The notes under the pieces: generated by a model
What the model was told of the DNA's origin: nothing
Databases searched by the model: none
The model's input: only the letters and a program-made list of their open reading frames with translations
DNA from: CAVYBY01 sp963766935
GTDB taxonomy: Bacteria; Actinomycetota; UBA4738; HRBIN12
Assembly (NCBI GenBank): GCA_963766935.1
Contig: CAVYBY010000006.1
Location: forward strand, 62,001-126,000
Length of the DNA stretch: 64,000 bases
Reading direction: 5' to 3'
Made by a program: the position numbers and the translations under genes
In this document: positions 8,501 to 17,050 of the stretch, piece after piece
Layout: each line of letters starts with the position of its first letter
Position numbering within the stretch: position 1 is the stretch's first letter

Positions 8501-9428
8501 GACCGAACTCCCCCACGAGCTGAACCTCGAGGTCGAGTGTGACGCCATCATGCTCCAGCACCCGGCCGCGGACCGCTTCGATCACGGCCAGGACGTCCTT
8601 CGCGCTCGCTCCGGGGCGCGTGACGATGAAGTTCGCGTGGCGGTCGGAAACCGAGGCGCCACCGACCCCGAACCCCTTCATCCCGGCGGCCTCGACGAGC
8701 CTGGCGGCGTGATCCCCCGGCGGGTTGCGGAACACGCTGCCGCAGTTGGGCTCGGCGAGCGGCTGGGTCTGCCGCCGCCAGGCCCGTGCCTCCTCCATCC
8801 GGGCGCGGATGACCTCCGGATCCCCGGCCTCGAGTTGCAGCGTCGCGGCCACCACCACGCCCAGCGCGGGGACGGCGGAGGTGCGGTAGGCAAACCCAAG
8901 ATCTGCGCGTTCCACGTCTTCGAGCGATCCGTTTGCGAGGTCGAAGATCTGCGCCCGGTCGACGACATCGGCGATAGACCCCTCGTGCGCTCCCGCGTTC
9001 ATCCTGACCGCGCCGCCGAACGAGCCCGGGATCGCCACACCGAACTCGAGCCCCGAGAGCCCGTGTTGGAGCGCAATGCCGGCAAGCGCCGGAAGCGGCA
9101 TCGCGCCGCCCGCGTCGAGCCGGTCGCCGTCCCGGTCCGACCATCGGTACCGGCGCCCGAGGCGCAGGACGATGCCCTCGAACCCCTCGTCGGCAACCAG
9201 CACGTTCGAACCCTTGCCGACGACGACCACGCGAATTCCGGTCGCCGCCACGGCCCGCGAAACTGCCGCCAGGTCGGCGTCGTCCTCCGGCTCGAGAAAG
9301 ATCGACGCCGGCCCGCCGATCCGAAATGTCGTGAGCGAGGCCAGCGGGACGAGCGTCCGAACCCGTTCGCCGCACGCTTCCCGAAGGATCCGCGTCGCGG
9401 CTCCGACGTCGACGGGAGCGGTGGTCAC
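8490..9428 (-). CDS. murB: UDP-N-acetylenolpyruvoylglucosamine reductase
   Basis: FAD- and NADPH-dependent enzyme making UDP-MurNAc in the cytoplasm, 312 residues from the GTG at 9428, which overlaps the murC stop as GTGA. FAD-binding residues are seen in TTFRIGGPA and GKGSNVLVADEGF. GLEFGVAIPGSFGGAVRMNAG is the family core, and NCGSVFRNP carries the catalytic serine. The C-terminal motif SDRHANFIV is intact. Embedded between murC and ftsQ. Confidence 0.96.
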   Translation of the reverse strand: MTTAPVDVGAATRILREACGERVRTLVPLASLTTFRIGGPASIFLEPEDDADLAAVSRAVAATGIRVVVVGKGSNVLVADEGFEGIVLRLGRRYRWSDRDGDRLDAGGAMPLPALAGIALQHGLSGLEFGVAIPGSFGGAVRMNAGAHEGSIADVVDRAQIFDLANGSLEDVERADLGFAYRTSAVPALGVVVAATLQLEAGDPEVIRARMEEARAWRRQTQPLAEPNCGSVFRNPPGDHAARLVEAAGMKGFGVGGASVSDRHANFIVTRPGASAKDVLAVIEAVRGRVLEHDGVTLDLEVQLVGEFGRGR

Positions 9429-10879
9429 GGGAGCGACCCGTCGCGCCCCGGGTCGTCTCCGCGGATCCTCGCGAGCGCCGCGTCGCCGACCATCCACACG
9501 TCACCGCAGCCCATCGTGATGACGAGATCGCCCTCGCGCACCTCGTGGTCGAGGAACGTCACGACGTCGGCCCGGTGGGGTAGGTACACCACGCGCTTGC
9601 CCGGCGCGGCGACCGCGGCTCCCTCGGCCACGAGCCGTCCCGTGACGCCGGGGATCGGTGGCTGCGCGGCCCCGTCGATGTCCGTCACGAGAACGAGATC
9701 CGCTTCGACGACGCTCGCCCCCAGCTCGCGCCAGAGAGCCCGCACCCGGCTGTACCGGTGCGGCTGGACCACCGCGACGATTCTGCCAGGACGGCGGCGG
9801 CGCGCCACCTCGAGCGTGACACTCATCTCCGTCGGCGTATGCCCGTAGTCGTCGAAGAACTCCGCGCCGCGCGCCGAGCCGCGGAGCTCGAACCGGCGAT
9901 GCACGCCGCCGAACGTCATCAGCGCGTCCGCGCCCGTCTGCGGATCGACGCCCACGAGCCATCCGCAGGCGATCGCCGCGGTCGCGTCGAGGAGGTTGTG
10001 TACCCCATCCATCGGAAGCGAGAGGGTCACCTCACCGTCCGGTGTCGCGACGACGCCTCGGCCACCGTCGAGTCCGACCGAGTCCACACGAAGCCGGAAC
10101 GAGCACGCCGCATCCGTCCCATACGTCACCGCGTCGACGCCCGTTGCGGCCAGGATCCGGCCGACCGCGGGATCGTCGCCGAACGCGACGACGCGCTCGC
10201 ATCCGAGGGCGAACTCCGCGAACGCCGATTCGATCTCGGCGAGCCCGCCCGGATAGAAGTCGACGTGATCGAGCTCGACGTTGGTGATGACCCCGATCGC
10301 CGGACGCGCCAGCAGGAACGACCCGTCGCTCTCGTCGGCCTCGAACACGAAGAGATCGCCGCCCCCGGCTCGTGCGCCGCTCCCGCTCTCGTTCAGGTCT
10401 CCGCCGACGAGGTACGAGGGATCCAGCCCCGCCGAGTCCAGGATCACGGCGACCATCGACGTCGTCGTCGTCTTGCCGTGCGTGCCGGCCACCGCGATCG
10501 AGCGCCGGCCGCGGGCGTAGGCCGCGAGCGTCTGAGCCCGCGCCCAAACGGGGATTCCGCGCCGATGCGCCTCTCGAACCTCGGGGTTGCTCTCGGCGAT
10601 CGCGGATGACGCGACGAGCACGTTGGGATCGCCGATCCGGCTCGCGTCATGGCCGACATGGGCCCGCACGCCGAGCTCCACGAGCTCGCGCAGGCCCTTC
10701 GAGTCCTTGAGGTCCGATCCCGAGACCGCCACGCCGCGCGCGACCAACAGCTTGGCCAGGTTGCGCATCCCCGCCCCGCCGATCCCCACGAGATGGACGC
10801 GCTCGATCCCCTCGAGCGCCGGCACCTCCAGCGTGGGAATGCTCCCGGGCGGGGGCGAGTACGCCGGGGCGGCCGTCAT
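9425..10879 (-). CDS. murC: UDP-N-acetylmuramate-L-alanine ligase
   Basis: ATP-dependent ligase adding L-Ala to UDP-MurNAc, 484 residues. The Rossmann entry is VHLVGIGGAGMRNLAKLL and the ATP loop is GTHGKTTTT. FEADESDGSFL and the ligase-domain motif FDDYGHTPTE are present. The start at 10879 overlaps the murG stop by ATGA, and the stop overlaps the murB start by GTGA, so translation of the three genes is probably coupled. Confidence 0.97.
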   Translation of the reverse strand: MTAAPAYSPPPGSIPTLEVPALEGIERVHLVGIGGAGMRNLAKLLVARGVAVSGSDLKDSKGLRELVELGVRAHVGHDASRIGDPNVLVASSAIAESNPEVREAHRRGIPVWARAQTLAAYARGRRSIAVAGTHGKTTTTSMVAVILDSAGLDPSYLVGGDLNESGSGARAGGGDLFVFEADESDGSFLLARPAIGVITNVELDHVDFYPGGLAEIESAFAEFALGCERVVAFGDDPAVGRILAATGVDAVTYGTDAACSFRLRVDSVGLDGGRGVVATPDGEVTLSLPMDGVHNLLDATAAIACGWLVGVDPQTGADALMTFGGVHRRFELRGSARGAEFFDDYGHTPTEMSVTLEVARRRRPGRIVAVVQPHRYSRVRALWRELGASVVEADLVLVTDIDGAAQPPIPGVTGRLVAEGAAVAAPGKRVVYLPHRADVVTFLDHEVREGDLVITMGCGDVWMVGDAALARIRGDDPGRDGSLP

Positions 10880-11970
10880 CTCACGAGCCCCACGACGATG
10901 CGCGCAAGCCGGACGTCCGCGTCGGGCTTGGACCACGCCGCCGCCGACGTCCCCATCGACCGGCGCCGCTCGTCGTCGCCGAGGAGCTCCTCGACGATGC
11001 GCTCGAGCCCTTCGGGACTCAGCCCCCGCTCGGTCGCCACGACGGCCGCGCCGGCGCGTTCGAGCTCGCGCGCGTTGGCATCCTGGTGGTGCTCGGTCGC
11101 ATGCGGGTACGGGACCAGGACCATCGGGATGCCGCACACGGCGAGCTCGCAGATCGATCCCGAGCCGGCCCTCGAGACCGCCAGATCGGCCATCGCGTAG
11201 GCGAGCTCCATGCGATCGAGAAACGGCACGACGTGCACGCGCAGGCCCGTGGCGGCGTCCGAGGAGGCCACGACGGCGCCGTGGGCGGCGCCGCTCAGCA
11301 CCAGCATCTGCAGGTCGGCGCGATCCGACATCCGCGGAGCAAGCGCGGCCGCGAGCCGGTCGAGTGCCAACGCGCCCTGGCTTCCGCCCATGACGAGGAT
11401 CGTGCGGCGACCGGGATCGAGGCCGAACCGCCGGCAGGCCTCTTCGACGAGCCGCGTTCTGCGCTCCGGCACCTCGATGATCGGTCGCCGCAGCGGATTG
11501 CCCGTGACGGAGAACGCCGCGCGTCCGTGGAACCTCGAACGCGCGTCGGCGAACGTCGAAGCGACCGCCCGCGCTCGCCGGGACAACAGGCGGTTCGCCA
11601 GCCCCGGAACCGCGTTCTGCTCGTGCAGCACGAGCGGCACCCGCCCGGCCGCGAGCCCGGCCGCGACGCTCGCGTAGCCGCCCACACCCACGAGCACATC
11701 CGCGCCGGCCAGGAGCGGCCGGCAGCGGCGGACCGACCGGGCCGCGATGAACGGAGCCCGCGCGGCCCGCCAGGAGAGCTCCCGACGGAGCTGCGCGGCC
11801 TCGATCCCGTCGAAGCGATACCCGGCCGCCGGGATCGTCGCCGCCTCCGGTCCCGTGAGGGATCCGATGAACGAGACGGTGGCGCCGTGATCGCCGACCA
11901 GCCGGTCGGCCAGCGCGAGACCCGGGTACACGTGACCCCCCGTCCCCCCACCGGCGATCACGACGTTCAT
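10876..11970 (-). CDS. murG: Lipid II synthase MurG
   Basis: Membrane-associated GT28 glycosyltransferase that adds GlcNAc to lipid I, 364 residues. The N-terminal loop is GGGTGGHVYPGLALA and the second glycine loop is MGGSQGALALDRL. The UDP-GlcNAc-binding region SRAGSGSICELAVCGIPMVL and the following ATEHHQDANA are intact. The start at 11970 overlaps the ftsW stop by ATGA. Confidence 0.97.
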   Translation of the reverse strand: MNVVIAGGGTGGHVYPGLALADRLVGDHGATVSFIGSLTGPEAATIPAAGYRFDGIEAAQLRRELSWRAARAPFIAARSVRRCRPLLAGADVLVGVGGYASVAAGLAAGRVPLVLHEQNAVPGLANRLLSRRARAVASTFADARSRFHGRAAFSVTGNPLRRPIIEVPERRTRLVEEACRRFGLDPGRRTILVMGGSQGALALDRLAAALAPRMSDRADLQMLVLSGAAHGAVVASSDAATGLRVHVVPFLDRMELAYAMADLAVSRAGSGSICELAVCGIPMVLVPYPHATEHHQDANARELERAGAAVVATERGLSPEGLERIVEELLGDDERRRSMGTSAAAWSKPDADVRLARIVVGLVR

Positions 11971-13301
11971 CGCGCCGGGCGCGTCGCCGGTACTCCGGCG
12001 CGCTTGGCCGTCGCCGGTACTTCGGCGCGCTTGGCCGTCGCCGGTACATCGGCGCGCTTGACCCGAGCTCCGGCGCGCGCGGCCTGCGCCGCCGTGCGTC
12101 TGGCCACGCTGCCGAGCACGCCGATGCCGGCCAGCGTGACGACGAGCGCGCTCCCCCCAAAGGACACGAGCGGCAGCGGCACTCCGGTGATGGGAAGCAA
12201 GCCGGTCACCGCCCCGAGATTGGCCACCGTCTGCAGCCCGATCCACGTCGTGATCCCCGTGGCGAGCAGGCGCCCGAACGTGTCGGGCGCGTGCAGCGCG
12301 ATTCGGAGCCCCGCATAGAGCAGGACGGCGAACGCCACGAGGATCGCAATCGCGCCGATCAATCCGAGCTCCTCCCCGATCACCGCGAAGATGAAGTCGC
12401 TGTGGGCGTTGGGGAGGTAGTCCCATTTCTGGCGGCTGTTGCCCAGCCCGACGCCGAACCATCCGCCCGATCCGAGCGCGATCAGTCCCTGCGTCAGCTG
12501 GAACCCGGCGCCGCGCGGATCCGCCCCGGCGTTCAGCCACGACTCCAGAAGCCGCGTGCGCCGGTAGTCGACGCCGAAGATGAGCGTCGCGGCCACCAGG
12601 GCGCCGAATCCCGCCGTGTAGACCAGGTAGCGGTACCGCACGCCCGCGACGAACAGCAGGACGAGCACGCTCCCGCACAGGATCGCCGTCGTCCCCAGGT
12701 CGCGCTGCAGCAGCACGAGGGCGGCCACGAACAGCACGATCGGCCCCAGCGGGATGAACAGGTGCAGCGGGCGATCGAGCACGTTCGCCTTCCCGGCGAG
12801 GATCGTCGCCGCGAACGCGATGAGCACCGGCTTGAGGAGCTCCGACGGCTGCAGCGTGGTGAACCCGAGGTCGATCCATCGAGACGCGCCGTAGAGGGCG
12901 ACGCCCGAGGACGGATGCAGGGCCACGACCATCAGCGGAAGAACCAGCAGCAGCAAAGGAAACGAGAGCCTTCGCCACGCGCCGTACGGGACCCGGAGCA
13001 TGACGACGAGGACCGCGACGCCGGCGAGCGCGAACAGCACCTGACGGTTGAAGTACCAGAAGCTGTTTCCCCCGTAGCCCTGCGCCGCCGAGATCGACCC
13101 CGCCGACAGCACCATCACGAGGCCCGCGATCGTCAGCAGCATCGTCGAGATGAGCAGCAGCGCGAGGCTTCGCCGGGCGATCGCGGCCGTGTCGCTCCCC
13201 GGTGCGGCGGACGTGCGTACCAGCCGCAGTGGGGGACGCCGCTCGTCCTGCGGCCGGCCGGAGCGCCGCGTCCGGGCCGCGGCAGGCTCACGCCCGGCCA
13301 T
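11967..13301 (-). CDS. ftsW: SEDS glycosyltransferase FtsW with repeat tail
   Basis: A polytopic SEDS peptidoglycan polymerase that works with FtsI at the septum, 444 residues from the ATG at 13301, which lies inside the last codons of murD. About ten hydrophobic segments are visible. SEDS signatures include GASRWIDLGFTTLQPSELLK and NAHSDFIFAVIGEELGLIGA, and the C-terminal FVSFGGSA-like motif reads PLVSFGGSALV. After the last membrane segment comes an Ala/Arg/Lys-rich tail ending in three copies of a nine-residue repeat around VPATAKRA. Confidence 0.95.
   Translation of the reverse strand: MAGREPAAARTRRSGRPQDERRPPLRLVRTSAAPGSDTAAIARRSLALLLISTMLLTIAGLVMVLSAGSISAAQGYGGNSFWYFNRQVLFALAGVAVLVVMLRVPYGAWRRLSFPLLLLVLPLMVVALHPSSGVALYGASRWIDLGFTTLQPSELLKPVLIAFAATILAGKANVLDRPLHLFIPLGPIVLFVAALVLLQRDLGTTAILCGSVLVLLFVAGVRYRYLVYTAGFGALVAATLIFGVDYRRTRLLESWLNAGADPRGAGFQLTQGLIALGSGGWFGVGLGNSRQKWDYLPNAHSDFIFAVIGEELGLIGAIAILVAFAVLLYAGLRIALHAPDTFGRLLATGITTWIGLQTVANLGAVTGLLPITGVPLPLVSFGGSALVVTLAGIGVLGSVARRTAAQAARAGARVKRADVPATAKRAEVPATAKRAGVPATRPAR
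11983..12063. repeat. Three tandem 27-bp repeats in the ftsW 3' end
   Basis: Units at 11983-12009, 12010-12036 and 12037-12063 each start GTCGCCGGTAC and differ at only a few bases. They stay in frame and encode three near-identical nine-residue units (VPAT-AKRA type) in the cytoplasmic tail of FtsW. Such a repeat can change copy number by slippage. Confidence 0.9.
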
Positions 13302-14637
13302 CGGCGGCCTCCAGCACGCGAACGGCGGCGACGAACCGGTCGCCGCGTTCGGCGTAGTCGTGGAACATGTCCCAGCTCGCGCACGCCGGGGCGAGCAGCA
13401 CGACGCCCGGGCGCGGCGCCAGCGAGGCGGCCAGGGCGACCGCCTCTTCGACGGAGGCCGCCGGCCGCACGGGAACGACACCTTCGAACACCTTTGCGAT
13501 CAGGTCGGACGCCTCGCCCAGCGAGACGACCGCGGCGAGCCGGCCGGCCGCCGCGCGAAGCGGCGACAGATCCACGCCCTTGGCCACGCCGCCGGCGATC
13601 AGGACCGCGTGGTCCACGGCGGCGATCGCGGCAAGCGCGGCGTGGACGTTGGTGGCTTTCGAGTTGTCGAGGAATCGGACGCCGTCTACCTCCGCCACCT
13701 GCTCGCCGCGATGCGGGGGCGGCGTGTAGGAGGCGAGCCCGGCGCGGACCGCCTCGGAAGCGACGCCGAACGAAAGGGAGACGGCAGCGGCGGCGGCCGT
13801 GTCTTCGCGCGAGCCGGGGGGATCCGCCGCGACCGTCGCGATCGCGCCGGATGAGCCCTCGATGCGCGAGACGAGCGTGGACCCGTCGTACCCGACCTCC
13901 CCCGGTCCCGGGGCGTCGTTTCGAAACCACACGACCGGACACCGAGCCGTCGAGGAGACGGCCGCCGCGACGGGATCGTCACGGTTCCCGACATGGATGT
14001 CGCCGCTCCCCTGGCCGGCGAAGACGAGCGCCTTGGCCGCCGCGTAGCCGTCGATCGTCCCGTGCCGGTCCAGATGGTCGGGCGCGACGTTGAGCAGCGC
14101 CGAGACCCGCGGGCGAAACGACGTCTGGCGCTCCAGCTGAAACGAGGAACACTCGACGACCAGCGCCTCGTACCCGGAGGTCGCCGCGAGCGGGAACGCA
14201 AACCCGATGTTCCCGCACGCGATCGCGTCGATGCCGGCGGCGCGCAGGCATGCGGTGACCATGCCGGTCGCCGTCGTCTTGCCGTTCGTTCCGGTGATGC
14301 CGATGTACGGGACCTCCGCGAGCCGGGCCCCGAGCTCCAACTCGCCCCACAGCGGGATGCCCCGGTCCTGGGCCCACCGAAGAACGGGCGTGTCGGCGGG
14401 GACTCCCGGGCTGACGACGACGAGCGTCACGCCGTCGAGATGGCCCGGCTCGTGGCCGCCGGAAAGCAGCTCGGCGCCGGCCTCGCGGATCGCCGGCGCC
14501 TCCGGAAGCCGGGCCTCCTCGCGTGCATCGGTCACTCGCACTCGCGCACCCTCACCGGTCAGCGCCCGCGCGGCGCCGGCGCCGGCGACTCCCGCCCCGA
14601 CGACGAGGACGTGCTGCCCGGCGAAGCGGCCGGTCAT
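13288..14637 (-). CDS. murD: UDP-MurNAc-L-alanine-D-glutamate ligase
   Basis: ATP-dependent ligase adding D-Glu to the muropeptide, 449 residues. The N-terminal Rossmann segment is VLVVGAGVAGAGAARAL and the ATP loop is GITGTNGKTTATGMV. NVAPDHLDRHGTIDGYAAAK and FLDNSKATNVHAA are family motifs of the central and C-terminal domains. The start at 14637 overlaps the mraY stop by ATGA; the 3' end overlaps ftsW by 14 bp. Confidence 0.97.
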   Translation of the reverse strand: MTGRFAGQHVLVVGAGVAGAGAARALTGEGARVRVTDAREEARLPEAPAIREAGAELLSGGHEPGHLDGVTLVVVSPGVPADTPVLRWAQDRGIPLWGELELGARLAEVPYIGITGTNGKTTATGMVTACLRAAGIDAIACGNIGFAFPLAATSGYEALVVECSSFQLERQTSFRPRVSALLNVAPDHLDRHGTIDGYAAAKALVFAGQGSGDIHVGNRDDPVAAAVSSTARCPVVWFRNDAPGPGEVGYDGSTLVSRIEGSSGAIATVAADPPGSREDTAAAAAVSLSFGVASEAVRAGLASYTPPPHRGEQVAEVDGVRFLDNSKATNVHAALAAIAAVDHAVLIAGGVAKGVDLSPLRAAAGRLAAVVSLGEASDLIAKVFEGVVPVRPAASVEEAVALAASLAPRPGVVLLAPACASWDMFHDYAERGDRFVAAVRVLEAADGRA

Positions 14638-15692
14638 CCCAGCCCTCCCCGCGCGATGAAGTCGGCATAGAACAGCCCGAGCCCGACGGCGACGCACAGA
14701 CCCGCAACGATCCAGAACCGGACGATCACGGTGAACTCGGGCCACCCGGCCAGCTCGAAGTGATGGTGGATCGGCGACATTCGGAACAGGCGCCGTCCGA
14801 ACCCGCGGAACGAGATCACCTGAAGGATGACCGACATCGTCTCGATGACGAACAGACCGCCGAGAACGACGAGGAGCAGCTGCGAGTTGGTCGTGATGGC
14901 GAGCGCGCCGAACAGCCCGCCCAGGGCCAGCGAGCCGGTGTCCCCCATGAAGATGCGCGCCGGCGCCGCGTTCCACCACAGAAAGCCGGCCGTGGCGCCC
15001 ATCATCGCCGCCGCGACCGTGGCCGAATCCTGCATGGCGCGCGGGTCGACCGGGTAGCACGCCTCGAGAAACCCCAGCGAGCAGCTGTGCCGGAACTGCC
15101 AGAAGGCAATGAAGACATAGGCGGCCAGCACGAGGGCGGAGGACCCCGCGGCCAGCCCGTCCAGACCGTCGGTCAGGTTGACGGCGTTCGAGGATGCGGT
15201 CAGGACGAAGAACGCCCACACATAGAAGAGGATGCCGAGGTCGAGGCCGCTCGGACGGATAAAACTGAGCTCCGTCGACGTCCCCGTGTGTGAGGAGTAG
15301 TGCACGACGATGATCGCGAACAACACCGACACGATCGCCGTGCCCATGAACTTGACGGACTTCGTCAGCCCGAGCGACCGCTGCCGCCGGACCTTCAGAT
15401 AGTCGTCGACAAACCCGACCACACCGAAGCCGACGGCGGCCAGCACGACGGCGATCCCCGCCGGCGACGCATCCCGGACCGTCACCCGGGTGACCAGGTA
15501 GCCGGCGACGAGCGCCACGAGCATCACGAGGCCGCCCATCGTCGGCGTGCCCATCTTCTCCAGGTGCGTGTGGGGGCCGTCTTCCCGGATCCGCTGGCCC
15601 CAGCCCCAGATGCTGAACGCCTTGATCGCGATCGGCGTCCCGAGCAGCGCGATGGTCAGACCGACTGCGGCCGCAAGGAGGATGGAGATCAT
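14634..15692 (-). CDS. mraY: Phospho-MurNAc-pentapeptide transferase
   Basis: Integral membrane enzyme making lipid I from undecaprenyl phosphate, 352 residues with about ten membrane segments. The conserved acidic motifs are present: GFVDDYLKVRR, then NAVNLTDGLDGLA, then FMGDTGSLALGG. The histidine cluster reads SPIHHHFELAGW. A Cys-containing extracytoplasmic loop (CSLGFLEACYP, about 205-215) is longer than in many homologues. ATGA overlaps on both sides, with murF and murD. Confidence 0.97.
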   Translation of the reverse strand: MISILLAAAVGLTIALLGTPIAIKAFSIWGWGQRIREDGPHTHLEKMGTPTMGGLVMLVALVAGYLVTRVTVRDASPAGIAVVLAAVGFGVVGFVDDYLKVRRQRSLGLTKSVKFMGTAIVSVLFAIIVVHYSSHTGTSTELSFIRPSGLDLGILFYVWAFFVLTASSNAVNLTDGLDGLAAGSSALVLAAYVFIAFWQFRHSCSLGFLEACYPVDPRAMQDSATVAAAMMGATAGFLWWNAAPARIFMGDTGSLALGGLFGALAITTNSQLLLVVLGGLFVIETMSVILQVISFRGFGRRLFRMSPIHHHFELAGWPEFTVIVRFWIVAGLCVAVGLGLFYADFIARGGLG

Positions 15693-17050
15693 CGCATCGC
15701 CTCGGCGAGACGCTCGAGACCGACGACGCGCGACGCCTTGAACAAGACCACGTCGCCGGCTCCCGCATGGCGGCGCACGTCCTCGAGCGCCTCCTCGGGG
15801 TCGGCATAGTGGGCGACGTCCTCGGGCGGAAGGCCCTCGCGAACCGCCGCGACGGCGATCGGTCCGGCGTCCTCCCCCACCGAGACCAGCCGGTCGACAC
15901 CCAGGCGCGCAGCCAGCTCTCCGACGCGGTCGTGTTCCCTGGAGGTGATCGGCCCGAGCTCGGCCATCGCGCCCACGACGGCGATGAGCTTTCCCCCGCG
16001 CGACATCCATCGGGCCGTCTTGAGCGCCGCCGCCATCGACTCGGGGCTTGCGTTGTACGCGTCGTTCACGACCCGCACGCCGCCGGTCCCCATGAACGAC
16101 TCCATCCGCCATCGCGTCACGTGAGCGCGGCCGAGCGCCGAGGCGGCCGCCTCGATCGGTACGCCCAGCTCGGCGCCGGCGGCGGCGGCCGCAAGGGCGT
16201 TGGACACCATGTGCGCGCCGGGCACACCGAGCGCCACGTTCGAGCGCTCCGTCCCGCGCACGAGATCGAACGAGGCGAGCCCGTCGTCGTTCAGCGTGAC
16301 GGCCTCGGCCCGGACGGTCGCATCCGCGGACAGGCCGAACGTCACCACACGACCACGGCATCGCCCGGCCATCCCCGCCGCTTCCCGGTCGTCGGCGTTG
16401 AGAACGGCGACGCCGCCGGGCGGCAGCGCCACGACGGGCTCGGCGGACGACTCGACGATGGCCTCCCACGACCCGAACACACCGATGTGAGCCAGGCCCA
16501 CGTTGGTGACGACGGCGACGTCCGGCACCGCCACCTCGCACAGCAGGGCGACGTCGCCGGCACGGCGCGCGCCCATCTCCGCGACGATCACCTCCGCATC
16601 CGCCGGCGCGCCGAGCAGGGTCATCGGCAGCCCGATCTCGTTGTTGGACGAACCCGGGCTCGCGTGCGTGCGGAACCGCTCCGACGAGACGGCCGCGAGG
16701 AGATCTTTTGTCGAGGTCTTGCCGTTGGCGCCGGTGACGGCGACGACGGTCGCGTCGCGGCGGCGGCGATCGGCCCCCGCAAGCTCGAGCAGCGCGTCGC
16801 CGGCCGACTCGACGAACACGGCCGGGCCGGCCACAGCGGTTCCGTCGGGCACCAGCACGCCGGCCGCGCCGTGCTCGGCGGCGTCGGCGGCGAATGTGGC
16901 TCCGTCCGCATGCTCGCCCCTGAGGCCGACGAACAGCGTCCCCGGACCGGCCTCCCGCGAATCGGTCGCGACCGCGGTCACGTCACGGTCCTCCCCCTCG
17001 AGACGACCGCCCACCGCGCGGGCGATGTCTCCCAGCCGCCACGGGTTCAC
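15689..17050 (-). CDS. murF: UDP-MurNAc-tripeptide-D-Ala-D-Ala ligase
   Basis: Adds D-Ala-D-Ala to complete the pentapeptide, 453 residues. GTG start at 17050 after GGAGGAGGG, overlapping the murE stop as GTGA. The ATP loop is VTGANGKTSTKDLL. NVGLAHIGVFGSWEAI and the C-terminal NDAYNASPESMAAAL are the expected family motifs. A cytoplasmic enzyme; gene order murE-murF-mraY is the usual one. Confidence 0.97.
   Translation of the reverse strand: MNPWRLGDIARAVGGRLEGEDRDVTAVATDSREAGPGTLFVGLRGEHADGATFAADAAEHGAAGVLVPDGTAVAGPAVFVESAGDALLELAGADRRRRDATVVAVTGANGKTSTKDLLAAVSSERFRTHASPGSSNNEIGLPMTLLGAPADAEVIVAEMGARRAGDVALLCEVAVPDVAVVTNVGLAHIGVFGSWEAIVESSAEPVVALPPGGVAVLNADDREAAGMAGRCRGRVVTFGLSADATVRAEAVTLNDDGLASFDLVRGTERSNVALGVPGAHMVSNALAAAAAGAELGVPIEAAASALGRAHVTRWRMESFMGTGGVRVVNDAYNASPESMAAALKTARWMSRGGKLIAVVGAMAELGPITSREHDRVGELAARLGVDRLVSVGEDAGPIAVAAVREGLPPEDVAHYADPEEALEDVRRHAGAGDVVLFKASRVVGLERLAEAMR

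Noticed and set aside
11983..12063. Short tandem repeats that might be a CRISPR array
   Set aside because: Units are directly adjacent with no spacers and are read in frame as the FtsW tail.
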